A DNA stretch of 64,000 nucleotides from Alteromonas sp. MMG017 (lineage in GTDB: Bacteria > Pseudomonadota > Gammaproteobacteria > Enterobacterales > Alteromonadaceae). Each line of letters begins with the position of its first letter. The stretch's first letter is position 1. The stretch spans positions 124,001 to 188,000 of the forward strand of contig NZ_JAGJDY010000009.1 in the NCBI RefSeq assembly GCF_018100795.1, given 5' to 3'. Both the position numbers and the translations under genes were made by a program. Shown here in pieces: positions 9,674 through 18,772 of the stretch. The notes under the pieces are model-generated. The model saw only the letters and a program-made list of their open reading frames with translations, searched no databases and had not been told where the DNA came from.

Positions 9674-9883
9674 TGCGTTAACCCTTAAATGTATTGAACG
9701 AGCAATATTGAATTTGGTGTAATTGATGAACTTTGTCTTACTAACGTTTTAGCACAAGCGTTTTGGTACAAGCTATTTTATACAAGTCGATTACTATGAG
9801 CTGCTTGGTAACAACCGTTTAAATCATAAGCTAGCTGATGAATAAACACACTAACAAGTACGGTCATGTTCGTTGAAGTGTCG

Positions 9884-10483
9884 TTAATTTCCGGCCAATG
9901 ATAGCAATTTTTTAGCGGCATCCCACTGCGCTGGTGTGTTCACGTTGGTTAACCGCGCGTTATTTTCCGGCGAGACTTCAATTGCATCAAAATTTGTACA
10001 CATGGTATTGACTGAACGTTGCGGCACTTGCCCTTTAACAACACCTTCAAGGTACTGTCGAACCTCTGTCGTTAACGGCAAAAACAAGGGTAGATAGTGA
10101 TGGGAAAAATAAGCAGGCCGTTTTGCGCTGGTGCCTTTGTCGATAAGCTGCTCTAAATCTTCTTTTCGCAACAGGGGCAAATCGACTGGCGTGATAATCA
10201 GTGCATCCGCGTTGCTTTGTTTAGCAACAGAATATATTCCGCCCAAAGGCCCAATATTGGCCACTACATCATTCACCACTTTGTAGTTATCAGCATATTT
10301 ATTAGGCTGGCAACTAACAGTAGTCGCTTCATTTCGGCTAATTAATAAACGCTCAATAGGCAATGAAGAAACTAAGTCCGCAGTGTAAGTAAGCATATCG
10401 CGCTCATCACGTTTCAAAAGCGCCTTATCTTCCCCCATTCGGCTTGAAAGCCCACCTGCTAGTACTACACCATCAATGGCCAT
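9884..10483 (-). CDS. mobA: Molybdenum cofactor guanylyltransferase MobA
   Basis: A 199-aa cytosolic nucleotidyltransferase that joins GMP to molybdopterin to make the guanine-dinucleotide cofactor. The nucleotide-binding signature LAGGLSSRMGEDKALL lies at residues 8-23, with the family's IGPLGGIYS and TPVDLPLL following. The length is normal. A strong purine-rich ribosome site (AAAGGGGG) precedes the ATG. No other molybdenum-cofactor gene is adjacent in this window. Confidence 0.93.
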   Translation of the reverse strand: MAIDGVVLAGGLSSRMGEDKALLKRDERDMLTYTADLVSSLPIERLLISRNEATTVSCQPNKYADNYKVVNDVVANIGPLGGIYSVAKQSNADALIITPVDLPLLRKEDLEQLIDKGTSAKRPAYFSHHYLPLFLPLTTEVRQYLEGVVKGQVPQRSVNTMCTNFDAIEVSPENNARLTNVNTPAQWDAAKKLLSLAGN

Positions 10484-10699
10484 ATCGCCCCCTTTCCCTA
10501 TACTACTTTTAACACAACTCCAACCAACCTTATCATGCTATTAGCATGCGGATAATCATAAATTTCAGTCAATTAACATTAGCCTAGGCTCAATGTAGTT
10601 GGCGATTTACGGTAATTGAATGAGGCTATCTATTACGCATAGTACGATTGCTTAAGTGCAATAGAAGCGCTTAATGGCTAGAAACATTTTCAACCGGTA

Positions 10700-11488
10700 C
10701 TACTTTTGATTGGCTATGGCTTCAAAACGCGCATCTATTTGGCCGCGCTCGCCAGACTGTTCAATGAGTGCTAATGCAGCGTTAAATTCATCGATGTGCG
10801 CCTGCGCATTTTCAAGCTCTTTAGAAACAATATAGTAAAGCGGAATAGTGGCTACAGGAATATCGATAATGCTGACACTGTCAAATACTTCAAGGAGTTT
10901 TGAATTATGATCTCTTTGCAAGTAACCATTAGTAAAGCCTATATCGCCCCACCCTTTTGATACTTGAACAATACAGCCTCTTGCATCAGCCGCTCGTTGA
11001 ACAGAAAGCTTATATGCTTTGATAAACTCTGACTGTTCGCTGCTTAAGCTATAACCATATGGCAAACAAAGGCGAGCCCCTGTCACATCAGCTAATGTAT
11101 TAACTTTCATTTCTTTTGAGGTGTAAATACGTACGGGAATTGAATTAATGCGTTTAGAGTAAATAAACGACTTGGCTCGTTCGTCGGTATGAACATAGGG
11201 AAATGTTCCTTGATACTTGCCTTCAAGTGCCCATTTATAACCACGTTGCCAGGGTAAAATGTCGATATAAATGGGGGTATTCATGTGCTTGAAAACAGCT
11301 TTTACCAAGGAAACAGACCAGCCACCATCTTGCGCATTTTCATCAACATAAGGGAAGTAACTTGAACCCGTAGTTAATAGGGTATCGCTATCAAGCGGTG
11401 GCGCCTTTGGGAGTTGCTCGGCCACACTAAAGTAAGACGAAAGCCCCAAACACAGCAAGATAAGCTTTATTACAACGCACTTTTTCAT
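10700..11488 (-). CDS. Periplasmic family 3 solute-binding protein
   Basis: A 262-aa exported protein with a signal peptide (KLILLCLGLSSYFSVAEQ). The bacterial solute-binding family 3 fold is recognisable from YFPYVDENAQDGGWSVSLV, DILPWQRGYKWALEGKYQGT and DVTGARLCLPYGYSL. Orphan members of this type are common in Alteromonadales and Vibrionales and have no adjacent permease, as here. The ligand is unknown; amino acids or sensory ligands are typical. Confidence 0.85.
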   Translation of the reverse strand: MKKCVVIKLILLCLGLSSYFSVAEQLPKAPPLDSDTLLTTGSSYFPYVDENAQDGGWSVSLVKAVFKHMNTPIYIDILPWQRGYKWALEGKYQGTFPYVHTDERAKSFIYSKRINSIPVRIYTSKEMKVNTLADVTGARLCLPYGYSLSSEQSEFIKAYKLSVQRAADARGCIVQVSKGWGDIGFTNGYLQRDHNSKLLEVFDSVSIIDIPVATIPLYYIVSKELENAQAHIDEFNAALALIEQSGERGQIDARFEAIANQK

Positions 11489-11601
11489 GTACTACATCCA
11501 GCCGTTTTGGTTATTTCATCGCTATTTAGTGTTAAACAACGATTAGCTATACTTTAAATTACTATAAAGAAAAAATAACGAGATAAAAGTAAAAACCGCG
11601 C

Positions 11602-11645
11602 AATGCTGCACACAGCAGACCTGTATTTAAGTCTACCGCAGCATT
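11602..11645. other. Inverted repeat between msrA-like and solute-binding genes
   Basis: AATGCTGC (11602-11609) pairs with GCAGCATT (11638-11645), and an inner AGAC/GTCT can extend the structure. No T-run follows on either strand, so it is either a weak transcript-end structure or an operator. It lies just after the MsrA stop on the minus strand. Confidence 0.45.
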
Positions 11646-11674
11646 ACATAATAATGATGACAAGAAGCAAGTAA

Positions 11675-12268
11675 CTAAGACTTACCTGTTGCTTTCTCAC
11701 CCCAAATCTCTTCTAAGCGCTGATCGCGGCCACAATTCCAGCGATAAAGCTTGTAACGCACCGGGCTTTTTTTATAGAAATCTTGATGACCTATTTCGTC
11801 GCCTTTAATAGGATAAAATGTCGATGAATCCAAAATTGGGGTAACCACGGTTTGATTTGGAAATTGTGCTTTCACCGCATTTTTAGTGTCTTGTGCAATA
11901 GCACGTTCTTCATTGTTAGCGACAAATACGGCACTTAAATAACTGGGGCCTTTATCACAAAATTGCCCCCTTGCATCAAATGGGTCGATATTCACCCAGT
12001 AATGGTCGAGTATTTCTCGATACGACACTTTGCTTTCATCGTAAGTTATCTTCACAGCTTCATAATGCCCCTTATGGTTACCATTATAAGTAGGATTAGG
12101 CACTGATCCTCCGGTAAAACCCGAGACCACATTGGTTACGCCCTCTAATTTTTCAAAATCAGATTCCATGCACCAGAAACATCCACCAGCCAGAATAGTC
12201 TCGTCAGCAGTGGCAATTGGGGCAGCGATAAACGTGCTTAACAATAATGCGGGCAAAATAGATTTCAT
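11675..12268 (-). CDS. msrA: Peptide-methionine (S)-S-oxide reductase MsrA, exported form
   Basis: Reduces methionine-S-sulfoxide in oxidised proteins. The catalytic motif GGCFWCMESDFEKLEGV, then SGFTGG, GHYEAVKITYD and DPFDARGQFCDKGPSYLSAVF, are all characteristic. An N-terminal signal peptide (MKSILPALLLSTFIAAPIATA) places it in the periplasm, unlike the cytosolic E. coli enzyme. It is divergent from an OsmC-like gene and near thioredoxin-like and SodC genes, so this looks like an envelope oxidative-repair neighbourhood. Confidence 0.95.
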   Translation of the reverse strand: MKSILPALLLSTFIAAPIATADETILAGGCFWCMESDFEKLEGVTNVVSGFTGGSVPNPTYNGNHKGHYEAVKITYDESKVSYREILDHYWVNIDPFDARGQFCDKGPSYLSAVFVANNEERAIAQDTKNAVKAQFPNQTVVTPILDSSTFYPIKGDEIGHQDFYKKSPVRYKLYRWNCGRDQRLEEIWGEKATGKS

Positions 12269-12582
12269 TATTAACCTTAAAATTAACTATCGAAGATAAA
12301 GACATACAGCTCACTAATAAAGAACGGATTAAGTCCTAAAAACTTTCATTTTCTGAGACATTATAATTGCGGGTAGAATTTTCATTTAGCCCTGTAACCT
12401 ACGCATGTTGTAACGACATTACACTACCAATACTAGCTGCGTTAACTCATATTACTTCAACGCTATCGCCCGCATGGCCTTGGCTTGCAGAAAATCGGTG
12501 ACATCGGCAGAGCACTTGCATCGTTAAGTTTTTAAAATTCAAACCATATAACTGGTTTGGTCAAAACGTAAGGAAATAGCAA
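12269..12582. promoter_or_regulatory. Divergent promoter region of msrA and the OsmC-like gene
   Basis: A 314-base gene-free stretch. Near its right end CAAACC (12540-12545) and GGTTTG (12554-12559) form a perfect 6-bp inverted repeat with an 8-base spacer, placed where a regulator could control the OsmC-like gene. AAGGA precedes that gene's ATG. I see no RNA gene. Confidence 0.5.
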
Positions 12583-13011
12583 ATGAGCATAGTTAAATCA
12601 GGCAGTGCAGCATACAAACCTTTAGGTAAGCAAGGCAAAGGCAGTATTTCTACCGAAACAGGCGCATTATCTAATCAACCCTACGGATTTAATACACGCT
12701 TTGAAGATGGCAAAGGCACCAACCCCGAAGAATTAATAGGGGCGGCGCACGCAAGTTGCTTCACCATGGCCTTATCTTTTGCACTATCAGGCGCAGGCTA
12801 TGATGACGGAGAGCTAAACACTACCGCTAAAATCAGTTTAGATAAGACAGACGATGGTTATGAAATTAGTCAGTCAGCGTTAAGCCTTGAAGCGAGCGTT
12901 GAGGGAATTACCGAAGACGAATTCGCTAAAATTGCTCAGGAAGCAAAAGACAACTGCCCCGTTTCACAGCTTTTAGATACGAAAATCACCCTTGAGTACA
13001 CGTTGAAGTAG
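12583..13011 (+). CDS. OsmC/Ohr family peroxiredoxin
   Basis: A 142-aa cytosolic thiol peroxidase-type protein. The two family cysteines are visible in AAHASCFTMALSFAL and DNCPVSQLLDTKI, and NPEELIGAAHA is the family's usual lead-in. It resembles the OsmC branch that detoxifies organic hydroperoxides. It is transcribed away from msrA and followed by a strong intrinsic terminator. The inverted repeat upstream may be its operator. Confidence 0.92.
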   Translation: MSIVKSGSAAYKPLGKQGKGSISTETGALSNQPYGFNTRFEDGKGTNPEELIGAAHASCFTMALSFALSGAGYDDGELNTTAKISLDKTDDGYEISQSALSLEASVEGITEDEFAKIAQEAKDNCPVSQLLDTKITLEYTLK

Positions 13012-13099
13012 TAATCTTTATCATTACGCAATGAGGCAGTAGCGATAGGGCTTAGCTTTTAGCTCTTGATCTAGGCTACTGTACCAATATAGCGGATAA

Positions 13100-13135
13100 A
13101 TCAGCAGGCTGATTGAATGCCTGCTGATGCTTTTA
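13100..13135 (+). terminator. Intrinsic terminator after the OsmC-like gene
   Basis: A 10-bp perfect stem ATCAGCAGGC/GCCTGCTGAT (13100-13109 and 13119-13128) with a 9-base loop, followed by GCTTTTATT. Confidence 0.85.
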
Positions 13136-13189
13136 TTCACGGCTATTTTATTTACCACTTATTTGTCTGCCAAACTTTTACCCGTGCAT

Positions 13190-13717
13190 CTATTCAACCG
13201 CTGCCGCCAGCGCCTGTAAATCTTGGGGCAAACTAGTTTCTGCACGTTCTACCACTCGTCCTATTTCTTCACCATTACGCATTAATATGAAAGTAGGCGT
13301 ATATTTAAGCGCATGCTTTTCTGCCATACCCTCAGGATCGCTCTTTTTCCTGTCAACCGCGAATAACGTAAATTGAGGCACATCTAATCCGCTAGCATCT
13401 AGCGTTTTCAATAGTCGGGGTACTTCCCTTTCACTGTCATGGCACCATGCGCCAAATAGTATGAGTAGCGTATCGTCCTCTAAAGCAGATACAGCTTTAA
13501 TCTCTGCGTCGCTAGGTTGGTACGACTTATATTCGTCCATAAAAGCTGGATACTGTGCAAGCAATGCTTCACCGCTAATTTCCCCTACAACATCTGGAAT
13601 GTTATCTGCAGCCAACACATTTGCTGAGGCTAATATTACTAATGCAGTTAGCACTGGTTTCAATACCGTTTTCAACACTGGCTTTAACGCATTAGATACG
13701 AACTTAAATGTAAACAC
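13190..13717 (-). CDS. Exported thioredoxin-fold protein with a CHDS active-site motif
   Basis: A 175-aa protein starting at GTG 13717, supported by AAGGAG seven bases upstream. After a basic start and signal-like segment (ALVILASANVLA) comes a thioredoxin fold: LLILFGAWCHDSEREVPRLL, FTLFAVDRKK, and the cis-Pro region KYTPTFILMRNGEEIGRVVE. The motif is CxxS, so the resolving cysteine is replaced by serine. CxxS proteins often act in mixed-disulfide capture or isomerisation rather than classical reduction. It sits between OsmC-like and SodC genes. The N-terminus has repeated VLKTVLKPVL-like sequence. Confidence 0.8.
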   Translation of the reverse strand: MFTFKFVSNALKPVLKTVLKPVLTALVILASANVLAADNIPDVVGEISGEALLAQYPAFMDEYKSYQPSDAEIKAVSALEDDTLLILFGAWCHDSEREVPRLLKTLDASGLDVPQFTLFAVDRKKSDPEGMAEKHALKYTPTFILMRNGEEIGRVVERAETSLPQDLQALAAAVE

Positions 13718-13842
13718 CTTATTTCTCCTTAAACGGCTATAGCCGTATTCAATAGTGCATTGAAGTAAAACGCAAGTTCACTATTCTCCACTTAACCCTT
13801 TTCAGATTTGTCGGCTTACGCTGAGTAACTCAAACACAAAAA

Positions 13843-13864
13843 AAAGCGGCATTTCTGCCGCTTT
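13843..13864 (-). terminator. Intrinsic terminator of sodC
   Basis: AAAGCGGC (13843-13850) pairs with GCCGCTTT (13857-13864). On the minus strand the stem is followed by a T-run corresponding to the A-run at 13838-13845, about 65 bases after the sodC stop. Confidence 0.85.
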
Positions 13865-13928
13865 GATTATTCATTTTTGCTAAGTACTAATATTTAAGGT
13901 CAAAACTAATATTGACCTTCAATACTGT

Positions 13929-14474
13929 TTATTTACCAATCACGCCGCAAGCCACTCGCTCGCCGCCACCGCCAAGTTTGGCTGGGGAATCTGAATAGTT
14001 ATCGCCACCTGCATGAATCATAATGGCGCGCCCTTCAATATCTTCAAGCTCCAATTCAGGTGCGAATACAGGTTGAGTGGCATTGCCACTTTCATCAACA
14101 TATAAGGTTGGTAAATCACCTTCATGACCTTCTTCAGACCAAGGTACGCTGTGACTACCCGTATTTTCAGGGTCGAAGTGCCCGCCCGCAGCACCGCCTA
14201 AGACCTTTTTGCCGTCTTTCATTGCTGCTGAGCAGTCGCCATTTTCATGTACATGGAAGCCGTGAATACCTGGGGTTAGCCCTGATAGTTTTGGTGTAAA
14301 CACCACACCGTCGTCATCGTAGCTACTTACCATCACGCTTCCGATAGCTTCGCCTGTTTTCAGATTATTCATCATAATCTTTTTCCCTTCATCCTCATGA
14401 TGACCGGCGAAACTACTTGCGCTTAAGGCTAGTGATACTGCTCCTACCATGGCGGTTAATGTAAGCTTTTTCAT
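13929..14474 (-). CDS. sodC: Periplasmic Cu/Zn superoxide dismutase SodC
   Basis: A 181-aa exported enzyme that dismutates superoxide in the periplasm. The signal peptide is residues 1-23. Metal-binding histidines are in GIHGFHVHENGDCS, GGAAGGHFDP and IMIHAGGDNYSD; the conserved C-terminal GGGGERVACGVI contains the disulfide cysteine and active-site arginine region. The length is normal for bacterial SodC. A strong ribosome site (AAGGAG) precedes the ATG. With MsrA and the OsmC-like protein it forms an oxidative-stress neighbourhood, though each has its own signals. Confidence 0.95.
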   Translation of the reverse strand: MKKLTLTAMVGAVSLALSASSFAGHHEDEGKKIMMNNLKTGEAIGSVMVSSYDDDGVVFTPKLSGLTPGIHGFHVHENGDCSAAMKDGKKVLGGAAGGHFDPENTGSHSVPWSEEGHEGDLPTLYVDESGNATQPVFAPELELEDIEGRAIMIHAGGDNYSDSPAKLGGGGERVACGVIGK

Positions 14475-14854
14475 AGCGTTCTCCTTCTCTGCTTAAAATT
14501 CGTATTGATGAAGCCCGTGCAATTATTAAACGAGCCTGCATTACGACTTACCCTTAAAAGGAGCATAATTTGCACCACAAGTGGTTAACGCGCTGTAACC
14601 CCATGAAAAATAGACATTAAGAAGAATTTAGTGATATAGACGTTCTTGACGCTTTTGAATAGATGTAACGATTTAACTCGCAATGTGTAATGTTTACGCA
14701 AACAAGCACTTATAAAATAAAGCCTACATTAATTCGGCTACGGCCTGTTTCTCGTTGCAACGCGAATGGCAACGCTTTATTCTCAAAGTACGAAAGTGAT
14801 TTAGTGCATCAGTATGCATTGGGTTAATAGTAACGATTAACGTGGTACGCTACT
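14475..14854. promoter_or_regulatory. Divergent intergenic region sodC / propeller-diguanylate cyclase
   Basis: About 380 bases without a gene. It should hold both promoters. CGTTGC (14753-14758) and GCAACG (14769-14774) form an inverted repeat with a 10-base spacer, a possible operator for the rightward gene. Nothing else stands out. Confidence 0.4.
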
Positions 14855-17800
14855 TTGTTAACTAAATTTTTAAAACTGTGTTGCACTTTATCAGTGTTGC
14901 CATTGTTTTTTTGTGTCCCCGCTTCAGCTACCTCTAGCTGGCACACGCTTCATCAGCCCACGTTTTACACGCCTTTAGCCGAGACTTCACTAATTGACGG
15001 CCCAATCCTATCTGTATTGGAAACTAACGACGGGTTTATATGGATTGTTGATTCCAAAGGATTATGGCGATGGGATTCCCAGTCTTTAAAAGCAGTGTCA
15101 TTTGAAAACAAGCAAAGCGATACGCCTTCGCCGCAAATTCAAGCCACCTTTGTTACCAAAAGCGGTGAAGTATGGGTAGGTACTCAACAAGGCCTTTACC
15201 GTTTAAATCAAGAAAAACTACAACTCAATGCATATGAGGAAAGTTTACTTTCGGATGTATCGATACTTAACCTCAACGTCACTTCTATTGCCAACAATAA
15301 GATTTTCACTTTTGCATCAGATAGTGCGTTGTTTATTTTCAATGATACAACGAAAAAACTATTGGGATTTGAACTACCTCATAGAGCGAGGATCCATGCA
15401 CTTCATATAAATAGCAAGCACCAATTATGGGTTGGGTCTGGACAAGGGCTGTTTCAGTTTCCGCTCGTTGATATCGCAAGTAGCGGCGTTGAGCATTCTC
15501 CGCTTCGGGTAGCAGTGGGTAGTTATAAAAAACCTCGTATCAGTAGTATCCTTTCGACCGCTTCAGGCTCCCTTGTCGTAGGCACTGCCGACAAAGGTTT
15601 GTTTATTCAAAATGAAGATGCATTATTTCGCCAATTAGCAATGGGTACCACGACATTGCCTTGGCTTTTTACTATGAGCGAAATAAAACCTGATTTACTG
15701 CTGCTTGGCACCTTTGGGCAAGGGTTCATAGAAGTGAATATTAATACTCATAAAACCCGCCAGTTTTTGCACAACCCACTTCAACCAGCCTCGCTTGCTG
15801 ACGACAATATTTGGTCTACCTTTACCGATAGCAAAGGATTAGTGTGGATTGGCGCTGGGCACACGCTTAATATTTTCGATGCGAATAACCAATCGATAAT
15901 TAATATATTCGGTGGTGCAAATATTGATAAAAGCTTGAGTTACCGAAAAGTACATTCGGTACAGTCCCATCATGGCGAACTGTTCGTAGGTTCCGGTAAT
16001 GCCGGCATCGAAATCCTGTCACCGGTAAAAGGCAAAATAGAACAGCGTTGGGAAACATCAGAAAACCCCGTTGAAACCTTGCATGTGGCTAAAAATGGTG
16101 ACGTATATGCGTCTAGCAACTTTGCATCAGTGAAAGTAGACTCTGCTACTAAGCAAGCCCTGTTGTTAGCGGTATCAACACGCCATCCTTCAACATTTAC
16201 CACTGCCTTTTTATCCACAGAGACGAGTTTGTGGCTAGGCGGTACAGACGGTTTATGGGTGCAGCACAACGCTACAGAAAAACACATTGAATTTGCTGAC
16301 AGTATCGCAGAGCGGCGTATTGCGTCGTTAGCAATTGATAAAAATCGCTTATGGATTGGAACATGGCAAGGATTGGTCAAAGGTGACATTCAAATGGGTG
16401 AAACTATCGACTTGGCGACAAGTTACATTGCTCACCCCATTTTAAAACAACAATATATATCTAGTTTATTCGTTGACGATAATGGTTACCTTTGGGTCGG
16501 TACAGGCTCTGCAGGTTTATTTGTTAAACCTACACACGCAGACTGGATTCAAATAGAGAGCACTAGTGGTTTGCCAGGCAATAACATTGCTGCAATCGCA
16601 GGAGAAAGTGAAGATCATATTTGGGTAAGTACTACCCAAGGCATTGCCGCAATAAACCGCCATAAATTTGCTGTTAGCTGGGCTGTCGTTGCACCAAGCG
16701 TGGTGAATGCGCCTTATGCACCTTCAGCAGCTACAATAACAAATGAGAACGACATTGTTTTTGGCGGCATTAACGGCTTAACCATTATTGACAGTAATAA
16801 CGTTACGTTTGCGAAGCCGCCTCTGCCAGTCGTGCTTACGGATATTACTTTGGTTCACCATGACGATACCATCGAATCGCTGGGGCAAGCCGCGACTGAT
16901 TTAACCCTTCCTCCACTGACAAAACGAATAACCTTCGAATTTACGGCACTTGATTATCTTACTCCTGAACACACTCACTATCGTTATCGTGTATTAGGGT
17001 TAGATGGAAACTGGATTCAGGCAAATGCTGAGCAACGTTTAGCAGTCATTACGATGCCGCAGCCTGGCGACTATACTTTGCAAATTGAGTATTCTTACGA
17101 TGGAGTAACGTGGGAAAAAAATGCATTGCATCGAAAGTTATTTGTTATGCCAGCGTGGTATCAAACCACACTAGCAAAATTTGTCGCTATCTTGTGTTTA
17201 TGTGTCGCTGTGTACATGGGTCATTTACTGGGGGTAAAACATCACAGACACCGTCAAGCATTTCTAGAAAAGCTCGTGAATGCGAGAACTACTGAATTAT
17301 CGATAGCTAATAAGCAACTCAGTGAACAGGCCGCAGCGCTTAAAGAGGCCAGTTTGACTGACCCACTAACGGGGTTACACAACAGGCGCTATCTAACACA
17401 ACATATTGAGCGCGATATTGCCCTTGTGCAGCGTTATTACGCTAACTGCGATCAAACGTACACCGAGCCTAAAAACCACTATGACATACTGTTCTTCGTT
17501 ATCGATTTAGACCACTTTAAAAAAATCAACGACACTTATGGTCATCAGGCTGGTGACAAGGTTTTAGTTGAAACCCAAAAACGCTTGAAGCGTATATTTC
17601 GTGAAACTGATTATCTTATTCGCTGGGGCGGTGAGGAGTTTTTAGTCGTCGTCCACAACACACCTAGAGAAGAAGCGTGTGTGTTGGCAGAGCGAGCGGT
17701 AGATATAGTGGGTTCGATTGAATTTCAACTTACAGAAGAAACAAGTAAACATGTCACCTGTTCAATTGGTTATGCGGCTTATCCACTTTCTCAGCAGCAT

Positions 17801-18004
17801 TACGATATTTTTGATTGGCAAACTACAATAGGACTTGCAGATACCGCGCTTTATGGCGCGAAAAACAACTGTCGTAATACCTGGATGGGCTTAACGTCGA
17901 TTCCACCAAGCACTGACCGTAAGGCGCTAGAAAAAGTTGCCAAGGTTCCTTCATCTATTTTTACATACGCCCAAGTTCAACAACCTAATAGCGCTAAGTT
18001 ATAA
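14855..18004 (+). CDS. Periplasmic two-component-regulator propeller fused to diguanylate cyclase
   Basis: A 1049-aa sensor. The TTG start is forced: three in-frame stops lie just upstream (14825-14833) and no ATG/GTG precedes it. A signal peptide ends at ASA, then come many propeller blades with WVGTQQGLYRL/LWVGSGQGLFQF-type repeats (residues 40-620), a Y_Y_Y-like domain (about 660-760), one TM helix (about 770-790), a short coiled linker, and a C-terminal GGDEF domain with GGEEF at 925-929. RETD at 916-919 is an intact product-inhibition site. It probably turns a periplasmic ligand, often a polysaccharide-derived sugar in this sensor class, into c-di-GMP output. The ligand is unknown. Confidence 0.92.
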   Translation: MLTKFLKLCCTLSVLPLFFCVPASATSSWHTLHQPTFYTPLAETSLIDGPILSVLETNDGFIWIVDSKGLWRWDSQSLKAVSFENKQSDTPSPQIQATFVTKSGEVWVGTQQGLYRLNQEKLQLNAYEESLLSDVSILNLNVTSIANNKIFTFASDSALFIFNDTTKKLLGFELPHRARIHALHINSKHQLWVGSGQGLFQFPLVDIASSGVEHSPLRVAVGSYKKPRISSILSTASGSLVVGTADKGLFIQNEDALFRQLAMGTTTLPWLFTMSEIKPDLLLLGTFGQGFIEVNINTHKTRQFLHNPLQPASLADDNIWSTFTDSKGLVWIGAGHTLNIFDANNQSIINIFGGANIDKSLSYRKVHSVQSHHGELFVGSGNAGIEILSPVKGKIEQRWETSENPVETLHVAKNGDVYASSNFASVKVDSATKQALLLAVSTRHPSTFTTAFLSTETSLWLGGTDGLWVQHNATEKHIEFADSIAERRIASLAIDKNRLWIGTWQGLVKGDIQMGETIDLATSYIAHPILKQQYISSLFVDDNGYLWVGTGSAGLFVKPTHADWIQIESTSGLPGNNIAAIAGESEDHIWVSTTQGIAAINRHKFAVSWAVVAPSVVNAPYAPSAATITNENDIVFGGINGLTIIDSNNVTFAKPPLPVVLTDITLVHHDDTIESLGQAATDLTLPPLTKRITFEFTALDYLTPEHTHYRYRVLGLDGNWIQANAEQRLAVITMPQPGDYTLQIEYSYDGVTWEKNALHRKLFVMPAWYQTTLAKFVAILCLCVAVYMGHLLGVKHHRHRQAFLEKLVNARTTELSIANKQLSEQAAALKEASLTDPLTGLHNRRYLTQHIERDIALVQRYYANCDQTYTEPKNHYDILFFVIDLDHFKKINDTYGHQAGDKVLVETQKRLKRIFRETDYLIRWGGEEFLVVVHNTPREEACVLAERAVDIVGSIEFQLTEETSKHVTCSIGYAAYPLSQQHYDIFDWQTTIGLADTALYGAKNNCRNTWMGLTSIPPSTDRKALEKVAKVPSSIFTYAQVQQPNSAKL

Positions 18005-18056
18005 AGAACATCAAGCGAGTTTACTGAACGTAAAATGGTAATAGCCAACGAAATAC

Positions 18057-18094
18057 CCCCCGCTCGTTGGGCTTTCCAACTGCGGGGGCTTTTA
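18057..18094 (+). terminator. Intrinsic terminator between the diguanylate cyclase and cpxP-like genes
   Basis: CCCCCGC (18057-18063) pairs with GCGGGGG (18082-18088); an inner TTGG/CCAA extends the stem. CTTTTATT follows on the plus strand. It separates two convergent genes. Confidence 0.8.
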
Positions 18095-18119
18095 TTAAGA
18101 ACACATGTCTATGTTACGA

Positions 18120-18590
18120 CTAGCTGTTTCTTTCTCGCTTGTCACCACGGTCGCCGCGTTCACCACGCTTGCCACGCTTTTCTTTCATCGACTCGAACTT
18201 TTCTAGCTGCTCGTCAGTAAGAATTTCACTCACTTTCACACGTACATCGGCCATTTTAAGAAAACGTGCTTTCGCTTTTTCGGCTTTTAGGTTTGCAAGC
18301 TCGTTTAAGTCTTGCTCGTAATTAGCGTCTGACGGATCGAGCGCCTTAAATTGTGCTCTGAAAGAGTCTTCGCTGCCTTTCTCTGGGCGGTTTGCTTTGC
18401 GCTCCGCTTTAAGTTCGGCCTTCAACGCTTTTAGCGCATCTTGCTGCTCGTCAGTTAAATCTAGCACTTTCGTCATTTTGTGAATGGGAAAGAAGTCAGG
18501 ACCCTTACGGTCATCAGAATGTTTACCACCTGCATAAGCTGTAGTGGCGATACATGCACTCAATAAAACACCGGCAATTAATTTTTTCAT
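18120..18590 (-). CDS. cpxP: Spy/CpxP family periplasmic protein
   Basis: A 156-aa exported protein starting at ATG 18590 (signal MKKLIAGVLLSACIATTAYA); the longer frame to 18632 adds a non-signal N-terminus and is less likely. Two LTxxQ-type motifs, LDLTDEQQDAL and LTDEQLEKF, mark the Spy/CpxP fold, an all-helical cradle that works as an ATP-independent chaperone and, for CpxP, as an inhibitor of the sensor kinase. The C-terminus is very Arg/Lys/Gly-rich (KRGKRGERGDRGDKRE). Divergent placement from a cpxRA-like pair matches the E. coli arrangement, supporting the CpxP name. Confidence 0.85.
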   Translation of the reverse strand: MKKLIAGVLLSACIATTAYAGGKHSDDRKGPDFFPIHKMTKVLDLTDEQQDALKALKAELKAERKANRPEKGSEDSFRAQFKALDPSDANYEQDLNELANLKAEKAKARFLKMADVRVKVSEILTDEQLEKFESMKEKRGKRGERGDRGDKRERNS

Positions 18591-18612
18591 CTTAATATTC
18601 CTACTTGTTTTG

Positions 18613-18665
18613 GTCATGATGCTGCATGACATGGGGGAAACGTTTTGTTTCGTCTGTTTTGTTTC
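18613..18665. promoter_or_regulatory. Inverted and direct repeats upstream of the cpxP-like gene
   Basis: GTCATG (18613-18618) and CATGAC (18625-18630) form a perfect inverted repeat, and GTTTTGTTTC occurs at 18642-18651 and 18656-18665, 14 bases apart. These lie in the leader of the leftward gene and may be regulator sites. Confidence 0.4.
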
Positions 18666-18717
18666 ATCAACGGAGCTAAGTATGCATAAACGATTCGATA
18701 AGTAGGGTTAAGCTAGT

Positions 18718-18732
18718 GTAAAGTTCAGTAAA
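18718..18732 (+). promoter_or_regulatory. Predicted CpxR box GTAAA-N5-GTAAA
   Basis: An exact match to the enterobacterial CpxR consensus (GTAAA, 4-8 bases, GTAAA), in the divergent region between cpxP-like and cpxR-like genes, 41 bases before the preferred cpxR start. It suggests autoregulation of cpxRA and possibly control of cpxP. Confidence 0.75.
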
Positions 18733-18772
18733 GTTGAAAAGTCCTCAAAATAAAACGGTTAATCTCTATTTT

